A stretch of 64,000 bases of DNA from contig NZ_JAUSXM010000001.1 in NCBI RefSeq assembly GCF_030815985.1, positions 2,108,001-2,172,000 on the forward strand, in the 5' to 3' direction. Within the stretch, counting starts at the first letter, position 1. The number at the start of each line of letters is the position of its first letter. Below are positions 56,517 to 64,000 of the stretch, in pieces. The position numbers and the translations under genes are program-made. The stretch comes from Paenibacillus sp. W2I17. Lineage in GTDB: Bacteria; Bacillota; Bacilli; Paenibacillales; Paenibacillaceae. The notes beneath the pieces were generated by a model. The model worked only from the letters and a program-made list of their open reading frames with translations, did not search any database and was not told the origin of the DNA.

Positions 56517-56545
56517 ATAATACCTAAAACAAATCAGGTTGTCAA
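56517..56545 (-). promoter_or_regulatory. Sigma-A promoter of the ylxM-ffh operon
   Basis: TTGACA, 17-nt spacer, TATTAT on the minus strand, about 55 nt before the ylxM GTG. A near-consensus promoter. Confidence 0.8.
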
Positions 56546-56673
56546 GCAAAAATACTTGTCACAATAAAAACAGCACTGATGATATGTTATTTCGATGTTT
56601 AACGGGTGGTTTATACCCTTTTTACAACAAGCAAATCCTGTCTGTATCTTTGTGACCCACCTCTATGTAGAAG

Positions 56674-56714
56674 AAAAAACGAATGCGTCTCAGTCCGTGG
56701 AGATGCATCCGTTT
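56674..56714 (-). terminator. Terminator after the haemolysin III gene
   Basis: CGGATGCATCTC/GAGACGCATTCG stem with six T on the minus strand, just past the stop codon. Confidence 0.85.
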
Positions 56715-56722
56715 ATGGTGTT

Positions 56723-57370
56723 CTAACGAAGTGGTGTCAGGTACAGCAGTACCATAAAGAAATGAAGAATACTGCCTGCTAACACAAAGAGATGCCAAAT
56801 CGCATGGTGGTACGGAAATCCACGCCATACATAAAAGAGCGTACCCAGTGTATACATCAGGCCTCCAGCAACCAGCAGCACAATGCCGCCTGTAGGAATG
56901 GCAGCCATAAGTGGTTGCCAGGCAATAACGATGAGCCAGCCCATCGCAATATAGAAAATCGTGGACATGAATAGAAACTTTTTCGTAAAAAACGCCTTAA
57001 AGATCACGCCGAATAATGCGATACCCCAGATTATACCAAACAGGGTCCATCCAAGTGTACCGCGAACAGCAATAAATAAAAGCGGAGTGTACGATCCCGC
57101 GATAAACAAATAAATGGAAGAATGGTCGAAAATCTCAAATAAATCTTTCACCTTTCCATCTTTCCATGCATGAACGAGTGTAGAGCTTGTATAGAGCAGC
57201 AGCATGGTTATCCCGTAGATCGTGAAACTGACCACATGCCAAGCCGTGCCTTTCATACTCGAAAATACAATCAATATCACCAGTGCAGCTACACTGAGTG
57301 CAGCGCCGATTCCATGTGTCACCGCATTGGCGACTTCTTCACGGCGAGAATAGGTATACGTATTGGCCAT
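56723..57370 (-). CDS. Haemolysin III family (PAQR) membrane protein
   Basis: 215 aa from ATG 57370 (AAGGA 9-10 nt before); TTG 57376 is possible. Seven membrane segments with the PAQR metal-site motifs ANAVTHGIGAALS, FDHSSIYLFIAGSYTP and YHHAIWHLFVLAGSILHF. Bacterial members (YqfA, YplQ) are linked to membrane lipid homeostasis; haemolysis is not a safe inference. It is a single-gene unit between ylxM and ftsY with its own promoter and terminator. Confidence 0.9.
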   Translation of the reverse strand: MANTYTYSRREEVANAVTHGIGAALSVAALVILIVFSSMKGTAWHVVSFTIYGITMLLLYTSSTLVHAWKDGKVKDLFEIFDHSSIYLFIAGSYTPLLFIAVRGTLGWTLFGIIWGIALFGVIFKAFFTKKFLFMSTIFYIAMGWLIVIAWQPLMAAIPTGGIVLLVAGGLMYTLGTLFYVWRGFPYHHAIWHLFVLAGSILHFFMVLLYLTPLR

Positions 57371-57418
57371 TTTCAACCGTCCTTTCTAACCCTTTAACAT
57401 TGCCTTCTTTATACCTCC

Positions 57419-57481
57419 ATTATACACGTATTGCCAGTGACATTACACGTGACACTTATCACGTATATCACTGGCAATACG
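57419..57481 (-). promoter_or_regulatory. Nested palindromes overlapping the haemolysin III gene promoter
   Basis: Outer arms 57427-57440 and 57468-57481 are perfect 14-bp complements; inside them 57447-57452 and 57459-57464 form a second perfect 6-bp pair (ACGTGA/TCACGT). An extended -10 (TGTATAAT, -10 at 57419-57424) directly follows the outer arm. The layout suggests a repressor-binding region or a strong mRNA/DNA hairpin at the promoter. Confidence 0.55.
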
Positions 57482-57516
57482 GTTAACATTATTAATTCAA
57501 CCTATTATTAATGATT

Positions 57517-58530
57517 CTAGGAATTAGCTTCCTCTTCTTCAGCACTTTCCGCTGGCTGTTCCTGAATCAATCCGGCGAACAAAGCATGCACAAATTGCTC
57601 CGAATCAAACGGCTGCAGATCATCAATTTTCTCACCCAGTCCTACGAGCTTCACAGGCAAGTCCAGCTCCTGACGGATCGCAACAACGATCCCCCCTTTG
57701 GCTGTTCCATCCAGTTTCGTCAGTACGAGACCAGTTACACCGCTTTTCTCACCGAAAAGTTTAGCCTGATTTAAGGCATTTTGACCTGTTGTTGCATCCA
57801 GTACCATCAGTACTTCATGCGGAGCATCCGGAATTTCACGCTGAATGACACGATAGATCTTGTTAAGCTCGTCCATCAGGTTCGATTTGTTTTGCAGACG
57901 ACCTGCTGTATCACACAGGAGAACATCCGCACCCCGTTGTTTCGCTGCCTGCACCGCATCATACATAACCGCTGCTGGATCAGAACCAGATTGCTGTTTG
58001 ATCACATCGACACCGGCACGTTGTCCCCATACTTCCAGCTGTTCAATGGCTCCGGCACGGAACGTATCTCCAGCTGCCATGATGACTTTTTTACCTTGCT
58101 GTTTAAATCGATGCGCCAGCTTGCCAATCGTTGTTGTTTTACCAACACCGTTAACACCAACGAACAAAATAACGGTAATGCCATCCGGGTTCATTTTCAA
58201 TTCGTTATTCTGTTCACCGCGAAGAAGATCCGTCAGTTTCTCGGACAATACAGGCTGCAACTCAGCCGCGTCCTCAATTTTGCGTTTTTTCACCTCAACG
58301 CGCAGGTCTTCGATCAGATTCATGACTGTATTCACGCCAACGTCTGCTCCGATCAAAATCTCTTCCAGTTCTTCATAGAACTCTTCATCGATTTTTTTGC
58401 GGCGGATTACGAGATCCGACACTTTTTCCACTAACCCTTTACGTGTCTTTTCCAATCCATCCTTGAACTGTTTGGTGACCGACTCCGTTTTGCTTGCAAT
58501 GCTGTCTCTCAGCTTTTTAAAAAAACTCAT
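57517..58530 (-). CDS. ftsY: FtsY, SRP receptor
   Basis: 337 aa from ATG 58530 (GGAGGGG upstream); the frame opens at 58581. N domain with MSFFKKLRDSIASKTES, then G1 VGVNGVGKTTTIGKLA, G2 DTFRAGAIEQL, G3 DTAGRLQNKSN, G4 TKLDGTAKGG. The A domain is short and acidic as in other Gram-positives. It docks Ffh-ribosome complexes at the membrane. It follows smc after about 100 nt. Confidence 0.97.
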   Translation of the reverse strand: MSFFKKLRDSIASKTESVTKQFKDGLEKTRKGLVEKVSDLVIRRKKIDEEFYEELEEILIGADVGVNTVMNLIEDLRVEVKKRKIEDAAELQPVLSEKLTDLLRGEQNNELKMNPDGITVILFVGVNGVGKTTTIGKLAHRFKQQGKKVIMAAGDTFRAGAIEQLEVWGQRAGVDVIKQQSGSDPAAVMYDAVQAAKQRGADVLLCDTAGRLQNKSNLMDELNKIYRVIQREIPDAPHEVLMVLDATTGQNALNQAKLFGEKSGVTGLVLTKLDGTAKGGIVVAIRQELDLPVKLVGLGEKIDDLQPFDSEQFVHALFAGLIQEQPAESAEEEEANS

Positions 58531-58639
58531 AAAGCCCCTCCATCGTGTCCATAATCTAAGCGCTTTTGCAAAAATGCTCAATCTGAATGATTTTCAATGA
58601 TTACAATGAGTTCATTTGTCTCTCAGGTTTGGATCAGAA

Positions 58640-61600
58640 TTAGGCAATTACTGCTTCCTCATCTTCCAGTTTAACCGAAACAAGCTTGGATACTCCGCCC
58701 TCTTCCATCGTAACACCGTACAGCACATCAGCCTCTTCCATCGTACCTTTACGATGGGTAACAACGATAAACTGTGTCTGTTCGGAGAATTCACGCAAGT
58801 ACTGGGCAAAACGTACCACGTTAGCTTCGTCCAGTGCTGCCTCTACTTCATCCAGCACACAGAATGGTACAGGTTTGACATGCAGAATAGCAAATAACAA
58901 AGCCATCGCGGTCAAAGCCCGCTCCCCACCAGATAACAGTTGCAGGTTTTGCAGTTTTTTGCCTGGTGGCTGAGCCACGATATCTATTCCCGTTTCAAGC
59001 AAGCGCTCCGGGTCCATTAGAACAAGGTCAGCACGTCCTCCGCCAAACAGCTTGGTAAACACGGTACCGAACTCACGGCGGATGGCATCAAACGTGATCT
59101 TGAATCGCTTCGCCATCTCGTCTTCCATTTCCCGAATAACCTGATACAACGTTGTTTTAGCTTCCACCAGGTCATTCTTCTGTTCACTCAGGAACTCGTA
59201 TCGCTCATTGACTCGCTGGAACTCCTCAATCGCTCCCAGGTTAACATCACCCAGAGCGGATATACTGCGCTTCAGCTTCTGTACCTCTGCCTGTGTATGC
59301 TCCACATCTTCCGGCACAGGATAACGCTCTTTGGCCAGTTCATAGCCCAGTTCGTATTCATCCGTCAGCTTTCGCAGTATATTTTCCAGCTCAACATCCA
59401 GCCGGTTCACAGAAATTTCCGTCTGTCGCATCTGCTCTTCCACAGCTTTTAACTGTGTGCGCTGTTCCTTCGTTTCGCTCTCGGCAAGCTCAAGCTTTTT
59501 CGACAACTCACTTCGTGCAGCACGTTTGAAGTCCAGCTCCTGGGAAGCTTCCGCTTTTTTCAGCTTGTACTGGTTCAGATCTTCAATCTGCTTGACACTC
59601 TCGGTCTGTGTTTTCTTGAGATCTGCTTCCATCGAAGCCAGCAACGTGCGATTCTGACGAAGATCTTTCACCAGCGACTCCACCTCTCGCTCCAGACGTC
59701 GCAATTGTTCTCCATTGGAGAATCGCTCCTGATCGAGCTTGCCTTCGCGCACTTTCAATTCGGTGAGTTGGCTCTGCAATTCTTCCTTCGCGGATTCATT
59801 GGCTTTCCGAGCAAACTCAGCTGCATGAATGGCACGATGAGTCGCTTTTTCTTCCTCTTCAAGCTGCTCCAACTTCTTCACAGCGACGATGCGAGCCGTA
59901 TCCAGCTCTTTGATCTCTTCAGTAAAGCCGCTCTTCTCCTGCCCGGCAACGGCAACCTGTTCAAGCACATGGCGAAGCTCATGCTCTACCTGTTTCATTT
60001 CCATCGAAGCCTGCTGTTCTGCATTTCGGGTATCGTCACCGGACTGACGAAGTTCATCCAGTTTGTCCTGACACTGCTCCAGTTGAACTTTTACATCATC
60101 CACACTGCGATGCAGTTTCACGATCTGATTTTCGGTATCCAAAATATCCTGGTCTAGCTGGTCCAGCTGCCGTTTCCGGCTGAGGAGACTCACATTTTTC
60201 TTGTGCTGGCTACCACCCGTCATGGAACCACCCGCATTGACCACGTCACCTTCAAGGGTCACGACCCGGAAACGATACTGGCAGCGAGCCGCAATTTTAT
60301 TGGCAACCTCCAGCGTTTCGGCAATAATAACATTACCGAGCAAGCTGCCAATGATCGAAGCATATTTGGATTCGAATTGTACGAGATCAGCACCGATCCC
60401 CACAAAGCCCTCCATACCTTCGATCATGGAACGTTCAGCCGCTCCAATGGCACGAGGACGAATGACATCCAGAGGCAGGAACGTTGCACGCCCCAACTGG
60501 CGTTGCTTCAGGAAAGCGATTGCCTGTCTGGAAACTGATTCATTTTCCATGACCACATGTTGCAAGGATGCCCCCATTGCTGTCTCTACTGCAAGTTCGA
60601 TCTTTTCTGGAACTTTGACGAGTTCAGCTACAGCGCCATGAACACCGTTAAGTGTGCCTTTGCGTGAAGCCTTGAGAACCTCCTTGACACCGAGCATGAA
60701 TCCGTCAAAATCATCCTGCATCTCTTTCATCGTATCGCGGCGGGAAACTTGAGCTTCACGCTTCTGTTCCCATTTACGAACAGTACCCCGACTTTCTTCG
60801 AGCAGCTTCTGCAGCGACTGGAGTCGTTCACTTTCCGTAATGTAACCACCACGTAGATCACTGATTTCTTTGCCCAAACGAACAACTTTTTTCTCAATGT
60901 CCGCTTTCCGACTTTCCAGTGTCTCTTTCTGATCTTCCCATTTGCCTGATTCTTCAGCCGCGCGATTCATTCTGCGCTCCAGCGTTTCTTTCTGCTGATC
61001 CACATAACGAATTTCATTTCGTGTCTGAGCCATCTGATTCATCAGTTCCAGCAAGTTGCCTTTGAGGCTTTCCTCTTGCTGCTGACTAATGCCACCTGTG
61101 ACACCGATGAGTTTGGCTTCTTCCTGAGACAGCTGATTTCTCACATCACTCAGTTCATGCTCAAGTTTGCCAAACTTCTCACGCAGTGCAAGCAACTCGG
61201 TTTCCCGTTCGCGATGTCTCTCTTCACTGGCGGCAAGCGTTACTTTGAGCTGCTCCTGATTCGTTTGCAGATGGTGTGAGCGCTCCTTGAGCAACTCCCC
61301 AAGCCCTTCGCTTTTCTCCGTCGCTTCACTAAATTGCAATAAAGCGGCTTGCAGTTGCTCTGTCTCTGTTTCCAGGATACGCAGTGCATTCCGATCATTT
61401 TCCAGCTTGGCATCATGCGTAGAGACAATTGCTGCGAGTCCAACCTCTTCCTGTTTTAACGATTGCAGTCGCTCATTCGCTTTACTCCAGGAAGCGTGAA
61501 TCTGTTCGATCTGGTACACATACATGGAAATTTCCTGCGATTTGAGCTGAGAACGAAGTTCCTTATAGTGGATCGCTTTCTCTGATTGTTCCTTTAGCGG

Positions 61601-62209
61601 TCCAATCTGATCTTCCAGTTCAGTCACCAGATCATGAATCCGCAGCAAATTCTGCTCTGTCTCATCCAGTTTGCGCGTCGCATCCCGCTTGCGGGATTTA
61701 TATTTAACGATACCTGAAGCTTCTTCAAAGATACCTCTGCGATCTTCTGAACGGGTACTCAGAATCTCTTCGATTCGCCCCTGTCCAATAATCGAGTAGG
61801 CTTCCTTACCGATGCCGGTATCCATAAACAACTCCGTGATATCCTTTAAACGACAAGATTGCTTGTTAATAAAATATTCACTATCTCCGCTGCGATGTAC
61901 ACGACGAGTCACCGTCACCTCACCGAAATCCAATGCAAGTGCATGATCCTCGTTATCGAGCGTTAGCGACACCTCACCGAAATTAACGGCTTTCCGTGCG
62001 TCACTGCCTGCAAAGATGATATCTTCCATCTTGCCACCACGCAGCGACTTAGCACTTTGTTCCCCCAGAACCCAGCGAATTCCGTCCGATATATTACTCT
62101 TTCCACTTCCGTTCGGACCTACAACAGCCGTAATGCCACGAACGAACTCCATCTCCGTTTTGTCGGCGAATGACTTGAATCCACCCAATTCAATCCGTTT
62201 TAAAAACAT
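58640..62209 (-). CDS. smc: SMC, chromosome condensation ATPase
   Basis: 1189 aa from ATG 62209, close to B. subtilis SMC (1186). N-terminal Walker A GPNGSGKSNISDGIRW, long coiled coils, a hinge around 500-660 (GAVAELVKVPEKIELAVETA), signature LLSGGERALTAMALLF and Walker B VLDEVEAALDEANV. The frame opens at 62236; an AGGAGGTG SD lies about 12 nt before the chosen ATG, and a GTG overlaps that SD. Works with ScpA and ScpB (not in this window). Confidence 0.97.
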   Translation of the reverse strand: MFLKRIELGGFKSFADKTEMEFVRGITAVVGPNGSGKSNISDGIRWVLGEQSAKSLRGGKMEDIIFAGSDARKAVNFGEVSLTLDNEDHALALDFGEVTVTRRVHRSGDSEYFINKQSCRLKDITELFMDTGIGKEAYSIIGQGRIEEILSTRSEDRRGIFEEASGIVKYKSRKRDATRKLDETEQNLLRIHDLVTELEDQIGPLKEQSEKAIHYKELRSQLKSQEISMYVYQIEQIHASWSKANERLQSLKQEEVGLAAIVSTHDAKLENDRNALRILETETEQLQAALLQFSEATEKSEGLGELLKERSHHLQTNQEQLKVTLAASEERHRERETELLALREKFGKLEHELSDVRNQLSQEEAKLIGVTGGISQQQEESLKGNLLELMNQMAQTRNEIRYVDQQKETLERRMNRAAEESGKWEDQKETLESRKADIEKKVVRLGKEISDLRGGYITESERLQSLQKLLEESRGTVRKWEQKREAQVSRRDTMKEMQDDFDGFMLGVKEVLKASRKGTLNGVHGAVAELVKVPEKIELAVETAMGASLQHVVMENESVSRQAIAFLKQRQLGRATFLPLDVIRPRAIGAAERSMIEGMEGFVGIGADLVQFESKYASIIGSLLGNVIIAETLEVANKIAARCQYRFRVVTLEGDVVNAGGSMTGGSQHKKNVSLLSRKRQLDQLDQDILDTENQIVKLHRSVDDVKVQLEQCQDKLDELRQSGDDTRNAEQQASMEMKQVEHELRHVLEQVAVAGQEKSGFTEEIKELDTARIVAVKKLEQLEEEEKATHRAIHAAEFARKANESAKEELQSQLTELKVREGKLDQERFSNGEQLRRLEREVESLVKDLRQNRTLLASMEADLKKTQTESVKQIEDLNQYKLKKAEASQELDFKRAARSELSKKLELAESETKEQRTQLKAVEEQMRQTEISVNRLDVELENILRKLTDEYELGYELAKERYPVPEDVEHTQAEVQKLKRSISALGDVNLGAIEEFQRVNERYEFLSEQKNDLVEAKTTLYQVIREMEDEMAKRFKITFDAIRREFGTVFTKLFGGGRADLVLMDPERLLETGIDIVAQPPGKKLQNLQLLSGGERALTAMALLFAILHVKPVPFCVLDEVEAALDEANVVRFAQYLREFSEQTQFIVVTHRKGTMEEADVLYGVTMEEGGVSKLVSVKLEDEEAVIA

Positions 62210-62318
62210 AGGGTTTCTCGTCACCTCCTCTTGCAAATTTCAAGTATTGCATTCAAGCGCCTAAATAAATTGAACAATTGTCATTACACATGATCACTCC
62301 AATTGCAGTACCATCCTC

Positions 62319-62455
62319 CGATCGCTCTTACCCCCAGATTTTTTCATTCCCTTACCAAGGGGAAAATCCGGTGATAACGGAGCGTATGCTTCCGATGTAG
62401 CTTACTTTCAGAAAGCTTTTAGCGTTGCTTCTCCGAATTGGTTCTGCACTCTTCG
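62319..62455. repeat. Dispersed intergenic repeat, copy B
   Basis: Same block order as 53869-53980: CGATCGCT-TTACCCCC--ATTTTT, GAAAAT--GGTGATAA-GG-GCG, GCTTCTCC-GAAT and CTGCACT. It has about 25 to 40 additional nt before the GCTTCTCC block. It fills most of the 406-nt gap between rnc and smc, in which I see no gene. Confidence 0.7.
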
Positions 62456-62521
62456 TTTTGTATAAATTAAGATTCAACTTATTTAGTTAACGATCAGGTA
62501 ACCTTCTCCTGAACCTCTTTA

Positions 62522-62596
62522 CAAAAAAAAGAGCAAAAAGCAGTCCGGCCGATTACTTCCGCCGGGGCGGACCCGCGGGCTGCTCTTTGCTCTTCG
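62522..62596 (-). terminator. Terminator after rnc
   Basis: Long stem with GAGCAAAGAGCAG and its near complement as arms around a GC-rich inner part, then eight T on the minus strand. It separates rnc from smc. Confidence 0.85.
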
Positions 62597-62615
62597 TTTG
62601 TCTATGCGCTATCGG

Positions 62616-63320
62616 TTAAGCTCCGGCTTCCGGAAGCTTCAGTCGATCAAGTGCTGCAGATGCAGCCTGTTGTTCCGCTTCCTTTTTGGAACGTCCTGTA
62701 CCTCTGCCAAGCCGTTCTTGACCCATATGGACCTCCGAGACAAACTCACGTTCATGGGCAGGTCCCCGTTCCTCAACGATACGGTATTCCAAAGCTCCCA
62801 TATTGTGATGCTGAGTAAGTTCCTGCAGTTCCGTTTTGTAATCACTCATTTGCAGCTTGCTGCCCAATACGATTAATGGGAAGACATGCTGGTCGAGAAA
62901 TGTCCGGACAGGCGCAAGCCCCTGATCCAGATACAATGCACCAATGAAAGATTCAAACACATCTGCCAGCAGAGCCGGCCGTGTCCGTCCTCCAGTTAGT
63001 TCCTCACCTTTACCAAGAAGTACATACTGCCCAAAACCCAACGCTTCAGCAAATTTGACGAGGGAAGGCTCACAGACAATGGATGCCCGCAGCTTAGTTA
63101 ATTCACCTTCCGGACGGTTAGGATACAAATGATACAAGTATTCCGATACAGTCAGTTCCAGCACGGCATCGCCCAGAAACTCCAGGCGCTCGTTGTCCTG
63201 ATGCTGACTGAACCGGTGTTCGTTTACATAAGAAGCATGGGTAAACGCTTGTTTTAAAAGCTGCCTGTTGTCAAATTTGATTTGAAGTTTATGTTGTAAC
63301 TGCTTCAGATCTTCACTCAA
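62616..63320 (-). CDS. rnc: Ribonuclease III
   Basis: 234 aa from TTG 63320, which has AAGGGG 9 nt before it and lies 13 nt past the fabF stop; the open frame reaches 63452, but that part overlaps fabF. Catalytic signature [19 protein letters not shown] and a C-terminal dsRNA-binding domain ([38 protein letters not shown]). It processes rRNA precursors and other double-stranded RNAs. Confidence 0.94.
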   Translation of the reverse strand: MSEDLKQLQHKLQIKFDNRQLLKQAFTHASYVNEHRFSQHQDNERLEFLGDAVLELTVSEYLYHLYPNRPEGELTKLRASIVCEPSLVKFAEALGFGQYVLLGKGEELTGGRTRPALLADVFESFIGALYLDQGLAPVRTFLDQHVFPLIVLGSKLQMSDYKTELQELTQHHNMGALEYRIVEERGPAHEREFVSEVHMGQERLGRGTGRSKKEAEQQAASAALDRLKLPEAGA

Positions 63321-63333
63321 ACGAACTAGCCCC

Positions 63334-64000
63334 TTATGCTTCAAATTTTTTGAGAATAATGGTGGCATTGTGACCGCCGAATCCAAATGAATTGGACATG
63401 GCAATATTAACTTTGGTTTGACGTGGAACATTTGGTACATAATCCAGATCACATTCCGGGTCCTGATTTTCCAGGTTAATCGTTGGAGCCAGTGTCTGAT
63501 GTGTCAGTGACAATCCGCAGATGACCGCTTCTACACCACCAGCAGCGCCAAGCATGTGGCCCGTCATGGATTTAGTGGAACTCACGGCGAGCTTGTACGC
63601 ATGATCACCAAACGCCTTTTTGATCGCAAGCGTTTCGGATCTGTCGCCTACAGGAGTCGAAGTTCCGTGTGCATTAATGTAGTCCACTTCTTCAGGCTCA
63701 ATACCCGCATTACGAAGTGCCATCTTCATGCAACGTGCTGCTCCGTCCGGATCTGGTTCTGTCATGTGATGTGCATCACCTGTCAGACCGTAACCGATCA
63801 CTTCACCATAAATGCGTGCACCACGTTTTTGAGCATGCTCCAGAGATTCCAGAATCAGAACACCAGCGCCTTCGCCCATAACAAAACCATCACGTTCTGT
63901 ATCAAAAGGACGGCTTGACTTCGCAGGATCATCATTACGTGTAGACATTGCGCGCATCGCACAGAACCCTGCAAGACCCGTTGGTCTGATTGTTGCTTCC
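63334..64000 (-). CDS. fabF: Beta-ketoacyl-ACP synthase II, C-terminal part
   Basis: About 222 codons; the gene runs off the right edge, so the catalytic Cys is outside. Visible are [15 protein letters not shown], the first catalytic His in [27 protein letters not shown] and the second His in [13 protein letters not shown]. It elongates fatty acids by condensing acyl-ACP with malonyl-ACP. Upstream of rnc, the usual Bacillales order. Confidence 0.96.
   Translation of the reverse strand, partial: EATIRPTGLAGFCAMRAMSTRNDDPAKSSRPFDTERDGFVMGEGAGVLILESLEHAQKRGARIYGEVIGYGLTGDAHHMTEPDPDGAARCMKMALRNAGIEPEEVDYINAHGTSTPVGDRSETLAIKKAFGDHAYKLAVSSTKSMTGHMLGAAGGVEAVICGLSLTHQTLAPTINLENQDPECDLDYVPNVPRQTKVNIAMSNSFGFGGHNATIILKKFEA

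Noticed and set aside
57781..58434. 217-codon plus-strand ORF opposite ftsY
   Set aside because: Shadow of the SRP receptor gene.

Overview
The window is chromosomal DNA from a low-GC Gram-positive bacterium, most likely a Paenibacillus. The evidence is gene order: reading the minus strand from right to left gives fabF-rnc-smc-ftsY, ylxM-ffh-rpsP-khpA-rimM-trmD, rplS-lepB-rbgA-rnhB-ylqG-ylqH, sucC-sucD-dprA-topA-trmFO-hslV-hslU and then the flagellar/chemotaxis operon from flgB to cheD. This is the order known from Bacillus subtilis, with Paenibacillus-like differences: no xerC, codY or ylqD at their usual places, a long CheB linker and typical Paenibacillus intergenic repeats. Almost everything is on the minus strand; only yifB and a polysaccharide deacetylase are clear plus-strand genes.

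Layout. 1-27,380: one continuous flagellar/chemotaxis operon (flgB, flgC, fliE, fliF, fliG, fliH, fliI, fliJ, a MotE-like chaperone, fliK, flgD, a TIGR02530-type protein, the hook gene, swrD/flbD, fliL, fliM, fliY, cheY, fliO, fliP, fliQ, fliR, flhB, flhA, flhF, flhG, cheB, cheA, cheW, cheC, cheD, and the start of one more gene). It encodes the basal body, export gate and ATPase, rod/hook parts, switch, site-selection GTPases and the Bacillus-type adaptation system (CheB, CheC, CheD, CheY, FliY). 27,381-28,361: almost 1 kb without genes. 28,362-37,588: HslUV protease, tRNA methylation, topoisomerase I, DprA and succinyl-CoA synthetase. 37,832-43,452: an accessory stretch with OhrR, YifB/ComM, a nitroreductase, a secreted repeat protein, a short hidden ORF with a lasso-peptide-like leader, and a broken yraN. 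43,446-49,227: ylqH/ylqG (small FlhB- and FliK-like proteins), rnhB, rbgA, lepB, rplS. 49,577-52,321: inserted genes (deacetylase, FG-GAP protein, broken glyoxalase). 52,508-64,000: trmD through fabF, with a haemolysin III gene between ylxM and ftsY.

Four recognisable genes are interrupted as read: fliM and ffh by a single extra base each, yraN and a glyoxalase gene by in-frame stops. The short ORF at 42.6 kb may be a fifth. Ffh is essential in bacteria studied, so sequence error is the first explanation for at least some of these.

I saw no rRNA, tRNA, CRISPR array, insertion sequence or prophage. The less ordinary signals are the lasso-leader-like small ORF, a two-copy intergenic repeat, nested palindromes over the haemolysin III promoter, a hairpin just before the flgB ribosome binding site, and a very GC-rich, Ala/Gly/Pro-rich segment inside ylqG. 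I did not find a complete new multi-gene system.
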